DNA from: Acanthococcus lagerstroemiae
Taxonomy: Eukaryota > Arthropoda > Insecta > Hemiptera > Eriococcidae
Assembly (NCBI GenBank): GCA_031841125.1
Contig: CM063108.1
Span: 43,608,122 to 43,672,121 of the forward strand
DNA length: 64,000 nt
Direction: 5' to 3'
Positions 46,301 to 57,139 of this stretch are shown here, piece by piece. The notes under the pieces were generated by a model, which saw only the letters and a program-made list of their open reading frames with translations, was not told the DNA's origin and ran no database searches. The position numbers were made by a program, and so were the translations under genes. The first letter of the stretch is position 1; every line of letters begins with the position of its first letter.

Positions 46301-48937
46301 TAAATATTTAGGTCCGTGTCCACAGCTGGACTACCACGATTATTAGGTGTTCGTGAATATTTGAATCAGAGGATCTGGGAAAAAATTCATAATAACTATA
46401 TGAAGTTCATCATGAAGTACGAATTCCTACATACAGCCTGATTTATACAGGGTGTTTCTTTTGCAATGACCCCTTCCAGCTGGTAAGTAGGCAACCTACA
46501 CCAAAAATATGTAGATATATTTGCATACTCTTACTTCTGAAGGGGCTGAGTTACGGTCTAATTTTGAAAAGTTTTCTACCTTTGAATTTTTTTTTTTCCA
46601 GCTGCCCTCTATTACCTATACTGGGAGAAAAAAAAATCAAATATAGAAAACTTTTTAAAATTTTTCCATAAATAAGCCTCTTTAAAAGTAAGAGTATGCA
46701 AACATATCTACATATTGTCGGGGTAGGTTGCCCACTTACCAGGTGAAAGCGGGTTGTTGCAAAGAGACACTCTGTATAAATCGGCAGACTGGAGATTTTC
46801 CTAAAATGGTAAATTTGAGAACAATGTAGAGTCGCTGTTTCAGTCGAGTTTTAAAAAATAGTGTTTTTTTTGTGCTGTTTGAAGATCTCCAATATAAAAT
46901 AAAATGACACAAGTGACAATGTTTTTTGAACGACAAAATATGTTTGTGGGTCCACAGCGAGACTTATTACATTTTTAAGCCGGGATGAATTTATGAGATA
47001 ATGAAGAATCAGGCACAGTCATTTTTGAAAAACATAGAAAACTCAAGATCATCGAGAACCATTTTTCACAGGCCTAATATTGGAATATGCTGATGCCTCT
47101 ACCTGCCAACTTGCTCAAAATCGAAAGAGTGTGTAGCCGTGGCTGGTCGAACTGGTATGGAACGATCCTGTATTTACTAATAATAAGTGACTTCCCTATG
47201 CAAGATGTGAAAGAAAATCGGAGGGGAGGAGGGGGGTCCAAATTAATTATACGGTAAAAATCGGTTGTTACGATGCCGCTTATAACGATACCTATGCTCC
47301 TTATAACAATGTAATTTTCTAGTTCAACTAGAAGTAATATAAGAGAAATAATGTCCGTTTGATAGATGTACATAATTGGTTTTAACTATACAAAACTGAG
47401 CTCCTTTCCACATCGTTGATTTACACTGTACGTACATCCATAGGCACAACCAAAGCCCCCTCCCCCTCCAAAAAACACAAACATAACAAACGAAATAAAA
47501 ACCTGAGCATTTTCTTTTTTAAATCTTAGTGATTAAGCGAAGTAATTTAAAGTGTTCATTTCGTTTCGGATAATTCACCCTCCCCCACTTTCTTCTAGTT
47601 CAGCCCTTCCCAGAAATATTTCCTGGTTGCGTCTATGTGTACATCTGCGGATAAGTGATTTGATAAAAGTCGATTAAATTGTTTTGCTGTGTCCCCCCCC
47701 CCCACACACACAAAAAAAGAGATCAATGAGCTGTTAACCAGACAGGGCTGTACATAGCCGAGCGCATAATAGCTTAGAGATTTCTAGTTGTCAGCTTCGT
47801 TTCGTACCCGCATATCGGTAGTAACAATGTAAGGATGTTTGTACCAGGACCCATTATTGTAGGATGAACAAGCTTTCTCGCAGATAGCGAGGTAGTAAAA
47901 GGGTGTTTGCCATGTTCTAGGTTGAAGGTTGTTATCTGCTTATTTATGGCTTATGGGAGTTTTACTGCATTCATAAGTTAAAGTCAATAAAATGAGCTTT
48001 TCGCTAGCTTCATTTTCAATTCTAACTTCCTAAACTGGTATTGATAAAACGAAATCAAATCTGAAATGTTGAGGCTTTGAAGCTAATATTCAGACACAGT
48101 CCCAAAATATACGCCGGAATGAGAATCTTTTATTTTCATCTTTCCAAGTTGCATTCCTAACCGAGAGGGAAAATATTCATAACTGGGGCTGTCAAAAATA
48201 TGCCTAAAAACAGGTGAAATATGCGCATATTTTATGCTTTTTTGTCGCTAAATATGCAGAAAATATCGTATTTCCCGTTTACAGCAATCAGTAATGTTAT
48301 TTCGTTATTTCCGGCTGCAATAACTCAAGAATTCAAACTTTCATTAGGAAATGCACATATTAGCGCTCCTACATTTCGATTCACATCTCAATAAATGGCA
48401 GCAGTTGACGGAGAACGAAACTAAACTAAAATTAAACTAAAACTGAACTATGAACTGTAAACAATTCAATCGTATTTAATGGGGAAAAAAAGAAGAAAAT
48501 TTGATTGCAATAGGGTACTTGCAGCGCTGCGCGCGGGCAAACACCCTAAAAACGACCAATCACATCTCGGTATTTCAAACACTATCAACCTTTCTACTAG
48601 GCTAGTCATATATGGCGAGACCAAATCTCCTGGAGGTGCAGCGACTGGGGTAGGGAGCCTCCCCCAGTCAAGTTGGCCATTTGGGCAAAGTTGAAAAAGT
48701 GCAGTTTTACATAGTATTACCTCATTCGCAATAAAATTAAATTCTATCCGGCGGGACAACGGAACGGCAAACGACAATTAAACATAAATTACCTCGAACA
48801 TTAGGTAGAAACGGTTGTTGTCTCATCCATTCTATCAAGTACTGCACATCCCTCTCAACTGATTCTTCAGTAGCGTTGAATTCGCCGTAAATATTATTCA
48901 GTAATTGATCTTTAGTACACGGTTGAAAACATTCCAT
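34229..48937 (-). CDS. CRAL-TRIO lipid-transfer protein, gene C (complete)
   Basis: Six exons: 48793-48937, 45834-45993, 43273-43522, 39975-40085, 35514-35619 and 34229-34380, totalling 924 nt (307 residues plus TAA). The N-terminal helices include IYGEFNATEES and LIEWMRQQPFLPNV. The lipid-binding fold has PKLTPDGYRVIIMK, the core strand GIIFVMDVKHISM, HKIYVLNMLPIADTLFQL and NLPIEYGGTE. The carboxyl end carries the canonical YEFGVEGSFRQISLD. It is predicted to be a cytosolic carrier of a small hydrophobic ligand, which the sequence does not identify. The gene spans 14.7 kb because three LINE relics and several MITEs occupy the introns; all LINEs are antisense to the gene. Every splice site is GT-AG. 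Confidence 0.92.
35514..35619 (-). CDS. Gene C exon 5
   Basis: 106 nt, acceptor tgttattttag/GTT, donor TTTG/gtaagaaa. Encodes VEFWNGPEKELATVIP and NLPIEYGGTE. Confidence 0.9.
35795..38550 (+). pseudogene. RTE-like LINE, 5' truncated and frameshifted
   Basis: Pieces in order are an AP-endonuclease fragment (VISVYAPVLGSEKEI, NIILGDWNA); reverse-transcriptase motifs KAVGPDGLDNKTHKHF, EQAGFRKDHSTIDQIF, HLLFIDIEKAFDTISHSFL, GVRQGDPLSP, NNLRFADDIVPIA and NMNKTKRM; and a carboxyl end WNYAGHVMRQ, GRPNTRWGDEL. Frame changes occur near 35990, 36170, 37150, 37400, 37590 and 37830. The 3' end carries AATAAA. It lies in gene C intron 4, antisense to the gene. The clade is judged from overall motif order only. 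Confidence 0.88.
38560..39974. other. Gene C intron 4, remainder
   Basis: AT-rich, with short scattered frames on both strands and no recognisable element ends or domains. Confidence 0.3.
39975..40085 (-). CDS. Gene C exon 4
   Basis: 111 nt, acceptor tgtttgttgcag/GAA, donor GATCGG/gtaaattt. Encodes VTPLRLHKIYVLNMLPIADT. Confidence 0.9.
40640..41715 (+). pseudogene. Second, strongly decayed RTE-like LINE
   Basis: Traces only: an endonuclease-like IIITKVYVPTST near 40675, then QASLGED, SIKH-type and LRRQGAHE traces at 41260-41450, KRGLKQGDVIKLF near 41545 and CLNSLRFTDND (for ADD) near 41655-41690. Very A-rich with many stops. It lies in gene C intron 3, antisense. Confidence 0.65.
41730..42572 (+). 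pseudogene. LINE (I/Jockey/R1-type) RNase H and 3' end
   Basis: A 211-codon frame (41804-42439) carries RNase H signatures (AEFHAIL upstream at about 41760, LVLSDSLSALRSI, LIWIPSHFGIPENEAVD) and a closing zinc-knuckle-like CPHCEDEDPLTVDHLFSC. The reverse transcriptase is missing, so the copy is 5' truncated. It ends in an A-rich tail (AATAAAAAATAAAATAAAAA). It lies in gene C intron 3. Confidence 0.85.
42791..42951. mobile_element. MITE with TTACCC-rich core, copy 2
   Basis: Ends TACCCGATGCGCAA and TTGCGCATCGGGTA are perfect inverted repeats of 14 bp. The core contains about seven TTACCC-like words. Confidence 0.8.
43273..43522 (-). CDS. Gene C exon 3
   Basis: 250 nt, acceptor ttcttcttccag/A, donor GCACTG/gtaagttt. 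Encodes YTPIPKLTPDGYRVIIMK and the core strand GIIFVMDVKHISM. Confidence 0.92.
44291..44693. mobile_element. Foldback MITE, 403 bp
   Basis: Arms of about 140 bp run inward from ATGGGCGCGTTTTC and its complement GAAAACGCGCCCAT. Both contain TACTGTTAGCA, AACGAACGTA and CACACGGAGCAAAGATCAAT. It lies in gene C intron 2. Confidence 0.85.
45834..45993 (-). CDS. Gene C exon 2
   Basis: 160 nt, acceptor gatttgtttcag/AC, donor ATCAC/gtacgtat. Encodes LLRGKFQLEKTKKAIERYY and the rest of the N-terminal helical region. It has no ATG of its own. Confidence 0.87.
46448..46774. mobile_element. Tc1/mariner-type hairpin MITE, 327 bp
   Basis: Ends TACAGGGTGTTTC and GACACTCTGTA with TA at both sides. The arms (GGTAAGTAGGCAACCTAC and its complement; AAGAGTATGCAAACATAT) pair over almost the entire length. 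It lies in gene C intron 1. Confidence 0.88.
47439..47637. mobile_element. hAT-like MITE, 199 bp
   Basis: Ends CATAGGCACAACCA and TGGTTGCGTCTATG are inverted, flanked by CGTACATC and TGTACATC (7 of 8). C-rich runs lie inside each end. It lies in gene C intron 1. Confidence 0.8.
48793..48937 (-). CDS. Gene C exon 1
   Basis: Starts with ATG in the context aaaATGG; encodes MECFQPCTKDQ to FLPNVR plus one base; donor CGAG/gtaattta. Confidence 0.88.
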
Positions 48938-49497
48938 TTTGAAGAGCCTTAATTTCTAAGTTTCTGATTTTAATTTATGTAAACTTACAAACTAGGTATA
49001 CAAAATTGTTCGTCGCATTATTACAGCAGACAGAAACGATCAATGTCGGAATGAACTATGTTTGAGTCCGGAGTAGGTATACGTACTATTCGAGTAGACG
49101 TCCTTGTGTTTTACACAGAGCTAGTTCCAAAGACCAGTTTCGTTGCATCTGTTTTGATTCTGTTCTTCACTGAAATCTTTAGAAATTGGATTTTAAAAAA
49201 ATTATTTAAGACAGACAGCAAGCAAGTAAAACGATTTCCATATTTTAGTCTCTTCTCTGTCATTGGATTTCTTATTTCAGTTTTGGGTTAGCTGGTCGTT
49301 GGTGAGGTAGGTTGAAGCTCACATAACTGACTGGTTTCCCCCTCCCCTTCAATGTGGCTTGTGGCAACCTCCAATTAGAAAAACTGGTTTCCTCTGAAGT
49401 GTCAACTTCAGTGGTCTATACAGTTGCGCTATGGTTCACTTTAGTTTCTACCGTTCCTGGAGGGATGCTGGAGAAGCATTATTAACAAATGGGGTAA
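48938..49497. other. Upstream region of gene C
   Basis: No gene or element was recognised. The gene C promoter should lie here but shows no clear TATA or initiator that I can defend. Confidence 0.3.
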
Positions 49498-49499
49498 TT

Positions 49500-51225
49500 T
49501 TAATAGCACAGCAAAAAAGAATGTTTGAACAGCAAATCAGTAAGCAGTAGAAAAGAATGAAAGAACAGTGAAAAAAGCATGATATGAACAGCAACTGCTA
49601 CACAGCAAATAAATTGTTCGAACATCAAAAATGTAACTAAAACGAGTGTTTGAGAAACACTCAATATCACGCACTTTTTGCTACAAATATGTCCGCCTCG
49701 TATCATCATTGTAGGCAACTGCGACGTCGGATTCACAGGCTCGTTTTAACAAGAATTTAATTTTCGTACGAATAATAACGTGTTTGTGCGTCTTAGTTCA
49801 CCGTACTTTGTATTTCTTTGTGGTCTCATCATTTCAATTCATTCAAAGAAGAAAAAGTGGAAAACATTTGAGGAGTTTAACAAAGGGACCCATTTATCGG
49901 CCCACAATGGTAATGTTGAATTCACGAAAGAAATATGCTGTTTGCACGAAATATATAAATGACAAGCGCAGTAACAAGTACGAAACAGAAAAAGAAAGAG
50001 TTTGAAGAAAAAATTAAACTTCAGAACGCAATATAATTCACTTACACGATAAAATAAAATACGCCCGGAATTTTAATACCTTCTACACACAATGAAAAAA
50101 AGAGACACGATATTACTGCGCCCGAAATAAAAAGTTTAAATTCTCGGCCTCCATCATACTTGCCACAAATTTACAATTGCGCACAAATTAATGTCAAAAT
50201 CAAATTTTGGAGCAATAAAATCTATGAATCGATTCTCCCCCTCCTCAGGAGCCACAAATTTAGATTAAGAGCCAAACCGATATCAAAAACGAATTCGTTG
50301 AGTTCGAAACCCCTCGATGATCTCGATGAGGTCATTCGCATACATAATAGGTCTAAAAATTCCTAATGTACTGTAATAAAGGGTAATTTTTACATGCCCA
50401 CTCTTTTTTTGTTCTCTCAACCCGAGCCCTGAAATCCGCCCTTTCGAGCATTACCTCAGAGCTCCCCTCTATGGCGTTTCTAGAGTACTTCAGAAAAAAT
50501 TCTTAATGACCGTTTTTATAGAAAATTGGAACCCTCTTAACTCATGGATCTCCTATCTCCACGAGTATGTACGTTATCCGCGATGACGTATAATTTTTGT
50601 GTTTAAACAACATAATATACACCGTATGCAAGTCATTTCGTGATATCGATTTTAAAACTTGTCATTCAAACCTTTTTTTTCGTGGCTTCACATTTCGTTC
50701 AATCACACTTTTTATTTCATGCTATTTAATACTTCCCTTTAACAAATATCAACATGGTATTTGAGAGGTTCACATAGATCGTAATAACACTTCGAATTCC
50801 TCCTGTTCATGCCCTTGTTTCTTAAAACATTTGACGTGTAAGCATTCGCTGGGCATGCTGATTCGGCTTCAGCTGTGTAATGTGCCACCTCAGGCAAGAA
50901 ATGTGCCCCTAGGGCAAAAGCGTAAGCGCGGACGTCCGGCACTGTCAAAGAAAGCTCTTTTAGTTCAATAATAATATTATTTGTTGTTTTTTTTTCTTAT
51001 TTTTTAAAAATTTTATTTACTTACACATTTTACTGCTGACTGAACAAATTTTGCTGTTCGAACTTATTTTTTTATGTTGCACATATTATTTGCTGTTAAA
51101 TCCTCATTTTGCTATGCAATTTGATATTTTGCTGTGCATTATTTTTCCTACTGTGGAATACACATTTTGCTGTGCTAAAATTCTTTCCACTGTGTTTACA
51201 ATCTTTTTTGCTGTGCTCTAAAATC
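49500..51225. mobile_element. Putative element with AGCACAGCAAAA subterminal repeats
   Basis: The left end has AGCACAGCAAAA, GAACAGCAAATC, GAACAGCAACTG and CACAGCAAATA. The right end has the same words inverted (TTTTGCTGTGC several times, ending TTTTTTGCTGTGCTC near 51220). Opposed clusters of a short word at both ends resemble transposase-binding subterminal repeats. No transposase inside; a SINE fragment lies at 50405-50470. Confidence 0.5.
50405..50470 (-). repeat. SINE fragment
   Basis: TCAACCCGAGCCCTGAAATC and TTTCGAGCATTACCTCAGAG match the far end of the SINE at 22510-22712. Confidence 0.65.
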
Positions 51226-51904
51226 CATCCCTTAACAAATATGTTGGACAAACTTTCATAGAAAGAAACTTTTTTTCTGGATTACTGATCAAAATCCAGC
51301 ATTATAGTGCAAGTTTTTTTCATTTCAGAAGAACATACAAAGTTCATTCTCTACGTCTCCGGGATGTTGAAAACCTAGAGAGGGAAGTTTTTCTCATCCA
51401 GTAAAGAAAAGAGACAGTTTTCTTCTCTCACCTCCAAAGAAAGAAAAATGTTTGACCAGTCAAAAAATGAGAGGAAAAAGCTTCCTTTTTTTTCCCCACA
51501 AAGGCTGATTTCACTTCGTTCTTCAGAAAAGTAACAGTGCAGTAGTCTGAAAAAAAAAAAACACACATGCTCTGAATATTATGAGAAAATTGACATTTTA
51601 TTTTATAAATTCACCCGTTTCGTTACAAATTATAAGGATTGTAGCTTGAGGTAGCTATACATATTGTAATAGCATAGATCCATTCTAAATAGAGAAACGT
51701 GTTCTTTTTGGTTTTATAAAAGGTTGAGACTCTTCCGATTTTAGTGACGAGCGGCATAAATTGAGACCTGACGTCCGCTTGAACCTGTTGCATTTTTCCT
51801 ATTTCCAACATTCTTTAACTTTATCAGTTTTCATAATAGTCAAGAATGAACGTCAAAAATTAATTTCTTTAAAAACGGTAGGGGAGAGGGGGGATATTCT
51901 GGAC

Positions 51905-53180
51905 CAGTGGCGTGCATTCCAGGCAAGAAAGGTACCTAAGCGCCGCTTATACCTTGGAAATTCCCGAGAAAATAAGTTTTCATTATACCTACATAATATC
52001 AATTTCAACGTGTAACAAATAAGAGATAATGAAACATTGGGCAAAACAGCGATTGTATTGATGCTTACGCTCAAGTATACATATAACAAATTCACAGGAG
52101 ATATGTATACTGTTCGGCATTCGGCAGTCCTTGTACATTTATATTCATATTCGTATAGTCCAGCGAGGTGTGCCTCAGGTCTAATGCTTCTTTTCCATAC
52201 TGCACGCATTGCACGACTTACGCACCGCCTCCGTGTCAATTAACAACACAAAAACACACTATCATGTTCAACGCGACAAAACCTGTGTGTTTGGTTGCGT
52301 TGCGGAAGCACTTTGAGTTGGGCTTGCCTACACACGAACGTCAAAGTTGACAGTGAAACGTGATTATGTTCTTCTACTACTTAACGCGTTATGTTTGAAT
52401 GCTCCGTGGTTTTTTGCCCACAAAATGCATATTCGAGACCTTACTGAAAACCCGTTTTTGCTTTTACTCTTAATGAAAAATTAGAAATTATTAATGGTGG
52501 GAAGCCTAAACCAGAATGACCATTTTTAAAAATTGAACAAAAGAGAGGTAGTTCGAGCTTTACTAGACATTGCCACGTATTGTAATATGAAAACATTTTG
52601 TGGTTAACCAGTTGTAAAGATGGTGGAAAACTGTTTTGTTGGCCATGTCTATTCAGGGACGTACAGATAGGGGGCAACTCTCCCCTGTAAGAGTTTTTCA
52701 CTCAGTAGTTGAGAAAATTTTCAATTTCAATTAGGCAGATTTGGAAAAATCCAACAAGTCAACAGCAGGTTTTTTCTTTTGCATTTATACTTGGGAATTG
52801 AGTTGCGAAGTTGGAAAAATCCAAGTCCAAGGTTTTTTTTTTTTTTTTTTTTTTGGAAAAATTCAACAAGTCAAAAGGTTTTTTTTGCTTTAATACTTGG
52901 TAATTTTGAGTTGAGTCAGCTGGTAGTTTCACAATTTTTGCTCTCCTCCCCCCCCCCCCCAGGAAAAACTCTTCGGTGGTACGTCCCTGTGTCTATTATT
53001 TGTCACAGAAAAGAATAAATGCATATAGAATGAACCTACACAGGGATACGATAATTTGAATAATTTCTTCAATGCCGTTTTGTTGTAACATGTTTCATAT
53101 TCGTACTTTTATTCTGATTTTTACTTTCACCTCTTCGCTAATCGTTTACCTCATATAGGAAAAATCACCGCACGGCACCA
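51905..53180 (+). mobile_element. Zinc-finger hAT derivative, copy 2, with full ends
   Basis: The left end CAGTGGCGTGC and right end GCACGGCACCA match imperfectly and are flanked by TTCTGGAC at 51897-51904 and 53181-53188. Coding traces include NGGKPKP and the cysteines of a TTF zinc finger. Coding resumes after the nested MITE as CLLFVTEKNK and YDNLNNFFNAV. The remaining transposase is absent. Confidence 0.8.
52654..52989. mobile_element. hAT MITE nested in the zinc finger, 336 bp
   Basis: Ends CAGGGACGTAC and GTACGTCCCTG are perfect inverted repeats, with perfect TGTCTATT duplications at 52646-52653 and 52990-52997. Contains T and C homopolymers and a twice-used GGAAAAATCCAACAAGTC-like motif. 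Confidence 0.93.
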
Positions 53181-53691
53181 TTCTGGACCAAAATTTTCAT
53201 TTTCAATCTTTTTGACCGCAATTTTAATTTAAAAAGTCGATTGAAAGTTTTTTGGACATAAATCATAATTTTACATATCATATTTCTTAGCCGAATTTCT
53301 AAATGTAAAAATGAAGGAGCTATTGAAGTTTTAAATTTTTGCATTTTTTGTCCAGAACATGAATTGGGGTGTATGTAATGTTCTGGACACTAATATAAAT
53401 CGTACTCTATGATAGAACAAATCGAACAGTTGATTCTAAAAACCGTTTATTTCAACAGGTAGGTACTATAGTCCTCAAATGCCACGTAAATTTCTTCGAG
53501 TTGAATTTGTTTGCAATTTTCCGCAAATTATGGGTATCAGGGTTCATAAAATATGCTTTAATGACGACTGTCATTTTCTTTTCATCAATAGATGGTGTAT
53601 CTTGTCTATAGAAACGAGTCATACTGTGAAAGAAGAGAAGTCAGTTTCAGAAAAACCGACTTAGTGTCCAGAACATGATCCCCCTCTCCCT

Positions 53692-55324
53692 CTCATTTTG
53701 GAATGAAGTGATAATTGTGCCCCTCTACGCGTGTTATAAAGTTAGTAAAATTTAAATCACATTACAAAGAAATGTTTAATGATATACCCAATTACCTGAA
53801 ATTCGGTTCTACGTGCTCTAGAAAAAAATGTTATGTGTATTATTAAAAAAAAAAAAAAGTTGAAAAAAAAAGTTTTTGGTGTTTTATAATTTGATTTTGA
53901 AGGTACTTCTGAAGTTCGACTTTTCGAATTGTCATCAAAAGAGCTCGACATCAAATATTGTTGATTGTTTTGCGATGGTACTCTATTTATATATTCTCAA
54001 GATCTTTGAACTCGATTCGAGGAATAATTATTGGAGCACTTAGTGACACCAGAAGGGGAATCACACTCAGATAATAATTTTCCGATTGCTGAGTAATGAA
54101 TAAAATACCTCTCGGAAACTCAATTTCCGCACAGCTCTGATGTTACCTAATTGGAGCCCTATAATTAATCCCCAGAAGCGAGTGTAGTCATTTTAAAAAT
54201 CAGTAAATGATTTACCGCTTCAAGACAATGAAAAATATTTGATGCTAGGTCTAGGCTGAAAGTGGAAACTACCTACACTTAAAATCGAACTGGGTCATTT
54301 CTAAAACGATCTCGGATTTCAGTTTTTCACTTCTTCTCTTCTTCCTTGTCCTCCTTCTCCTTGAAGCAACTCCTCTCTCTGGCCATTGACTGAAATTGGG
54401 GAGCCAAACTATTTTTTGTTGACCAGCATCATATACATTGTGTACTTCATTACAATCTACGAGAAAAAAATTTCTAATCCAGTTACCTTCCGAAACAAAT
54501 TGTTCAAACTCTTTTTACGACCTCTTAAGAAGGGGTTACGTTCAGCACGTTTTCCCCTTACCTGATCGAACGCAAACATAGCGGGAACACTTATAATTTT
54601 ATTGAAACTGATTTACGGAGTCCTTGAAAAATTTGGGGGGGGGAATCATCCTAAGAGAAGATAGAGGGTCACCCTAGTCCTTAGAAAAGTTTTCAAAAAT
54701 TGGATGAAACGTAAAAAAGAGCTATTTATGTGGTTTTTAAAGAGCGGGAGGGGGAGGAGATTGAAGAAAATTCCAGAGGCAGATTAGTATAAGAATTTGA
54801 AATTGTGTCCGATAGAACTTACTGTACAACTAGTCATAAAAATTGATGATACTGGAAAAAAAATTACCAAAATTATAGTTTCTTCGATACCTGAAAGGCT
54901 TGTGTTTCAACATCTCATATGTATGTTACCGGTAATATATACAATCAGTTAAAGTGAATAATTTCACAAAATACTTATCAATTTGCTGCTCTTCATCCCT
55001 TCTCTTATTGACAGATCGACGTGCGATTCAGAAAAATCTGCATCTTCATGAATCTACATCTCATTAGGAGATTTCAGCCCTGTCATCTTCAAGGAGCATC
55101 ATACAGAGGCCAAAAACAATCAAAAATTCTGGATTCTCACAACTCATAGCCCTTGGTAGGCGTTCTTTCAAAGTAACCAGGCTAAAACCCTGAATTGTTG
55201 AGTAAAGAGACAAAAATTAAAGACCTTCAAAATTTTCAGTCAATTACTTCGTAAGAAGAAAAATTCAGGGCCAGAAACTAGTGAGCATTCTAGTGAAATT
55301 ATATACTTAAACTAATTATACACA
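53692..55324. other. Intergenic, nothing recognised
   Basis: AT-rich with homopolymer A tracts near 53850 and a G run near 54637. No domain or clear inverted ends were seen. Confidence 0.3.
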
Positions 55325-55600
55325 TTGACGATGGTGTGGTGGGAGGTATGGTGATGCACGTATGCCAAAGTGGCCCCTATAACATCGCACCCCTGCCCCG
55401 GAAACTATCCTTTCGAGTATCGCATCAGTGACCGGAGGGACGCCTTTAGGCTAGGCCCGAGCCCCCATTTCTCCGTGCCGCAACGGTGCGCGCGTCCTAC
55501 CAGGGTCACCATGGGGTTCCGTATTGACCGAGGTCCGCACTCCCTGAGCGCTCGCCTGGAATTCAGGTCCCCCACAGCCGGACGCGCTGCCTCTCTTCAT
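55325..55600 (+). repeat. GC-rich SINE-like repeat, longest copy
   Basis: GTGTGGTGGGAGGTATGGTG through ACCATGGGGTTCC as in 24035-24243. It then continues with CTGAGCGCTCGCCTGG and AATTCAGGTCCC, which may be the 3' part missing from the others. Confidence 0.7.
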
Positions 55601-57139
55601 TCACCACTCACCTCCTCGTCTTGGTCCGCGTGTCGATGCAGGCGGGTGGTGACGAACACATTAACGGTATTATGTACATAAAGTTGAATAAGGAATAGTA
55701 TTTGAAGCCCCCCCCCCCAAAAAAAAGGGAAAAAAAGAAAGAAAAGAAATTAGTAGTTCTTAATAGTTTGGCAAGAAGTTGATTTCTTAAGGTAATCCAC
55801 ACCACATAAAAATCATGCGACTTTTTTATCTGAAATTCAAGAAACCGATACGAACAATTTACACCGAACATGATTTCAATTCTGTTGCTTATGTTAGTTG
55901 TTTTCATTTTTTGTTCAGCCTGTTAATGTTGGACGGATGATCATTATCTTGTTCTGCACGTTGTACATTAAAGTTTGCGTTAAGAGGAAAGACGAAAAAA
56001 ATTTTTGAAAATTTTAACGCGTCCTGCGATTTTGTTGTCTTTTTACCTAAAAACAACTTCTGCAAAAAATATAAACATTTTCCGAACAATTTTAATTTAA
56101 AATTTAAGGTCGAACATTTTGCCTATAAAGAGTGGAATGTTCCCCATTATGTCTTGGTGGATCTATTTTGTCGGGCAAAATCGATTCCAATAATATCAAA
56201 GGAAATATTTATCAAGTTTCAGATCGATTGGATCGGAGCAAAAGAACCACATCCCCCTCCCATCTAATTAGATAAATTTAATAAATCATTGCTCTTCTCG
56301 ACCTCCACAAGCGCTAGACACTCAAACTTTTTAATTTCGAGAGGTCTCGTGTATACTAATGACGCAGATCAACATGAGCCATGATCTGAATCGATGCTCC
56401 CTCATAGAAAGTGCCGTGGGTGCACTTACAAAAATCACTCGTCTTCGATGAATCAGGAATTACTCTACGTATAGCTAATTCACGGGAATGGATTACTTCA
56501 GCTTGTTATTCTTCAAATCTTTTTTTTTGTTTTTGATAAACGATTTCCAGTGCCATTCACCTCATGTCCAACAAGACTGAAATTTAGTCCACGTTTTGTA
56601 TAATGCGGTCGACAAGGTGACAGTGACGCAATTTCTTTAAAATTCAATTTCATTCGGAACACTCTCGTTGAAAACCAGTACATATACTTTAGAATGATCA
56701 AGAATACTTATGCATTCTTAACGTATTCATTCCGAATATTGAGAGAAAATCTCCGTCTTTCGATTTAACTTCGGAAACCGCAATTTTCGTAAATTCAGTT
56801 TGATTTTTACGCTTTACTTTAGGTAAAAGCAAAGTCGGCTTGTGTACTTGCAAATTTTCACCCACTCGGTACCGTCAATTCTGAATTTTGTACCCACCTT
56901 CTCCGGTTACAATGCATACGTCCAGCATCTGCAGCTCTTCAGAAATTTCCACCTTTAGGTTACTAAAAACTTACCCCTCGGAAGAAAAACTCTTAGGAAT
57001 CTGAGAGTTCTCATTTACTTTGGTCTTCACATGGAGTTGGCGCAGGGAGAGCGAGTGAGGACATGAGTGGTGACAATTAAGGAGAAAAGTGGGTGTGTAT
57101 AAAACCTCAAACAAGAAATTGCCAACATAAGTACTACAA
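55601..57139. other. Intergenic, nothing recognised
   Basis: AT-rich with a poly-C/poly-A stretch near 55707-55740 and no identifiable gene or element ends. Confidence 0.3.

Larger units (their letters stand above)
51881..53691. mobile_element. Outer TIR element interrupted by a hAT
   Basis: GGGGAGAGGGGGGATATTCT at 51881 followed by GGAC is inverted to GTCCAGAACATGATCCCCCT at 53665. Internal copies of GTCCAGAACATGA and GTTCTGGACAC lie at about 53350-53390. Without the 51905-53180 insertion the element would be about 530 bp. Superfamily unknown. Confidence 0.65.
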
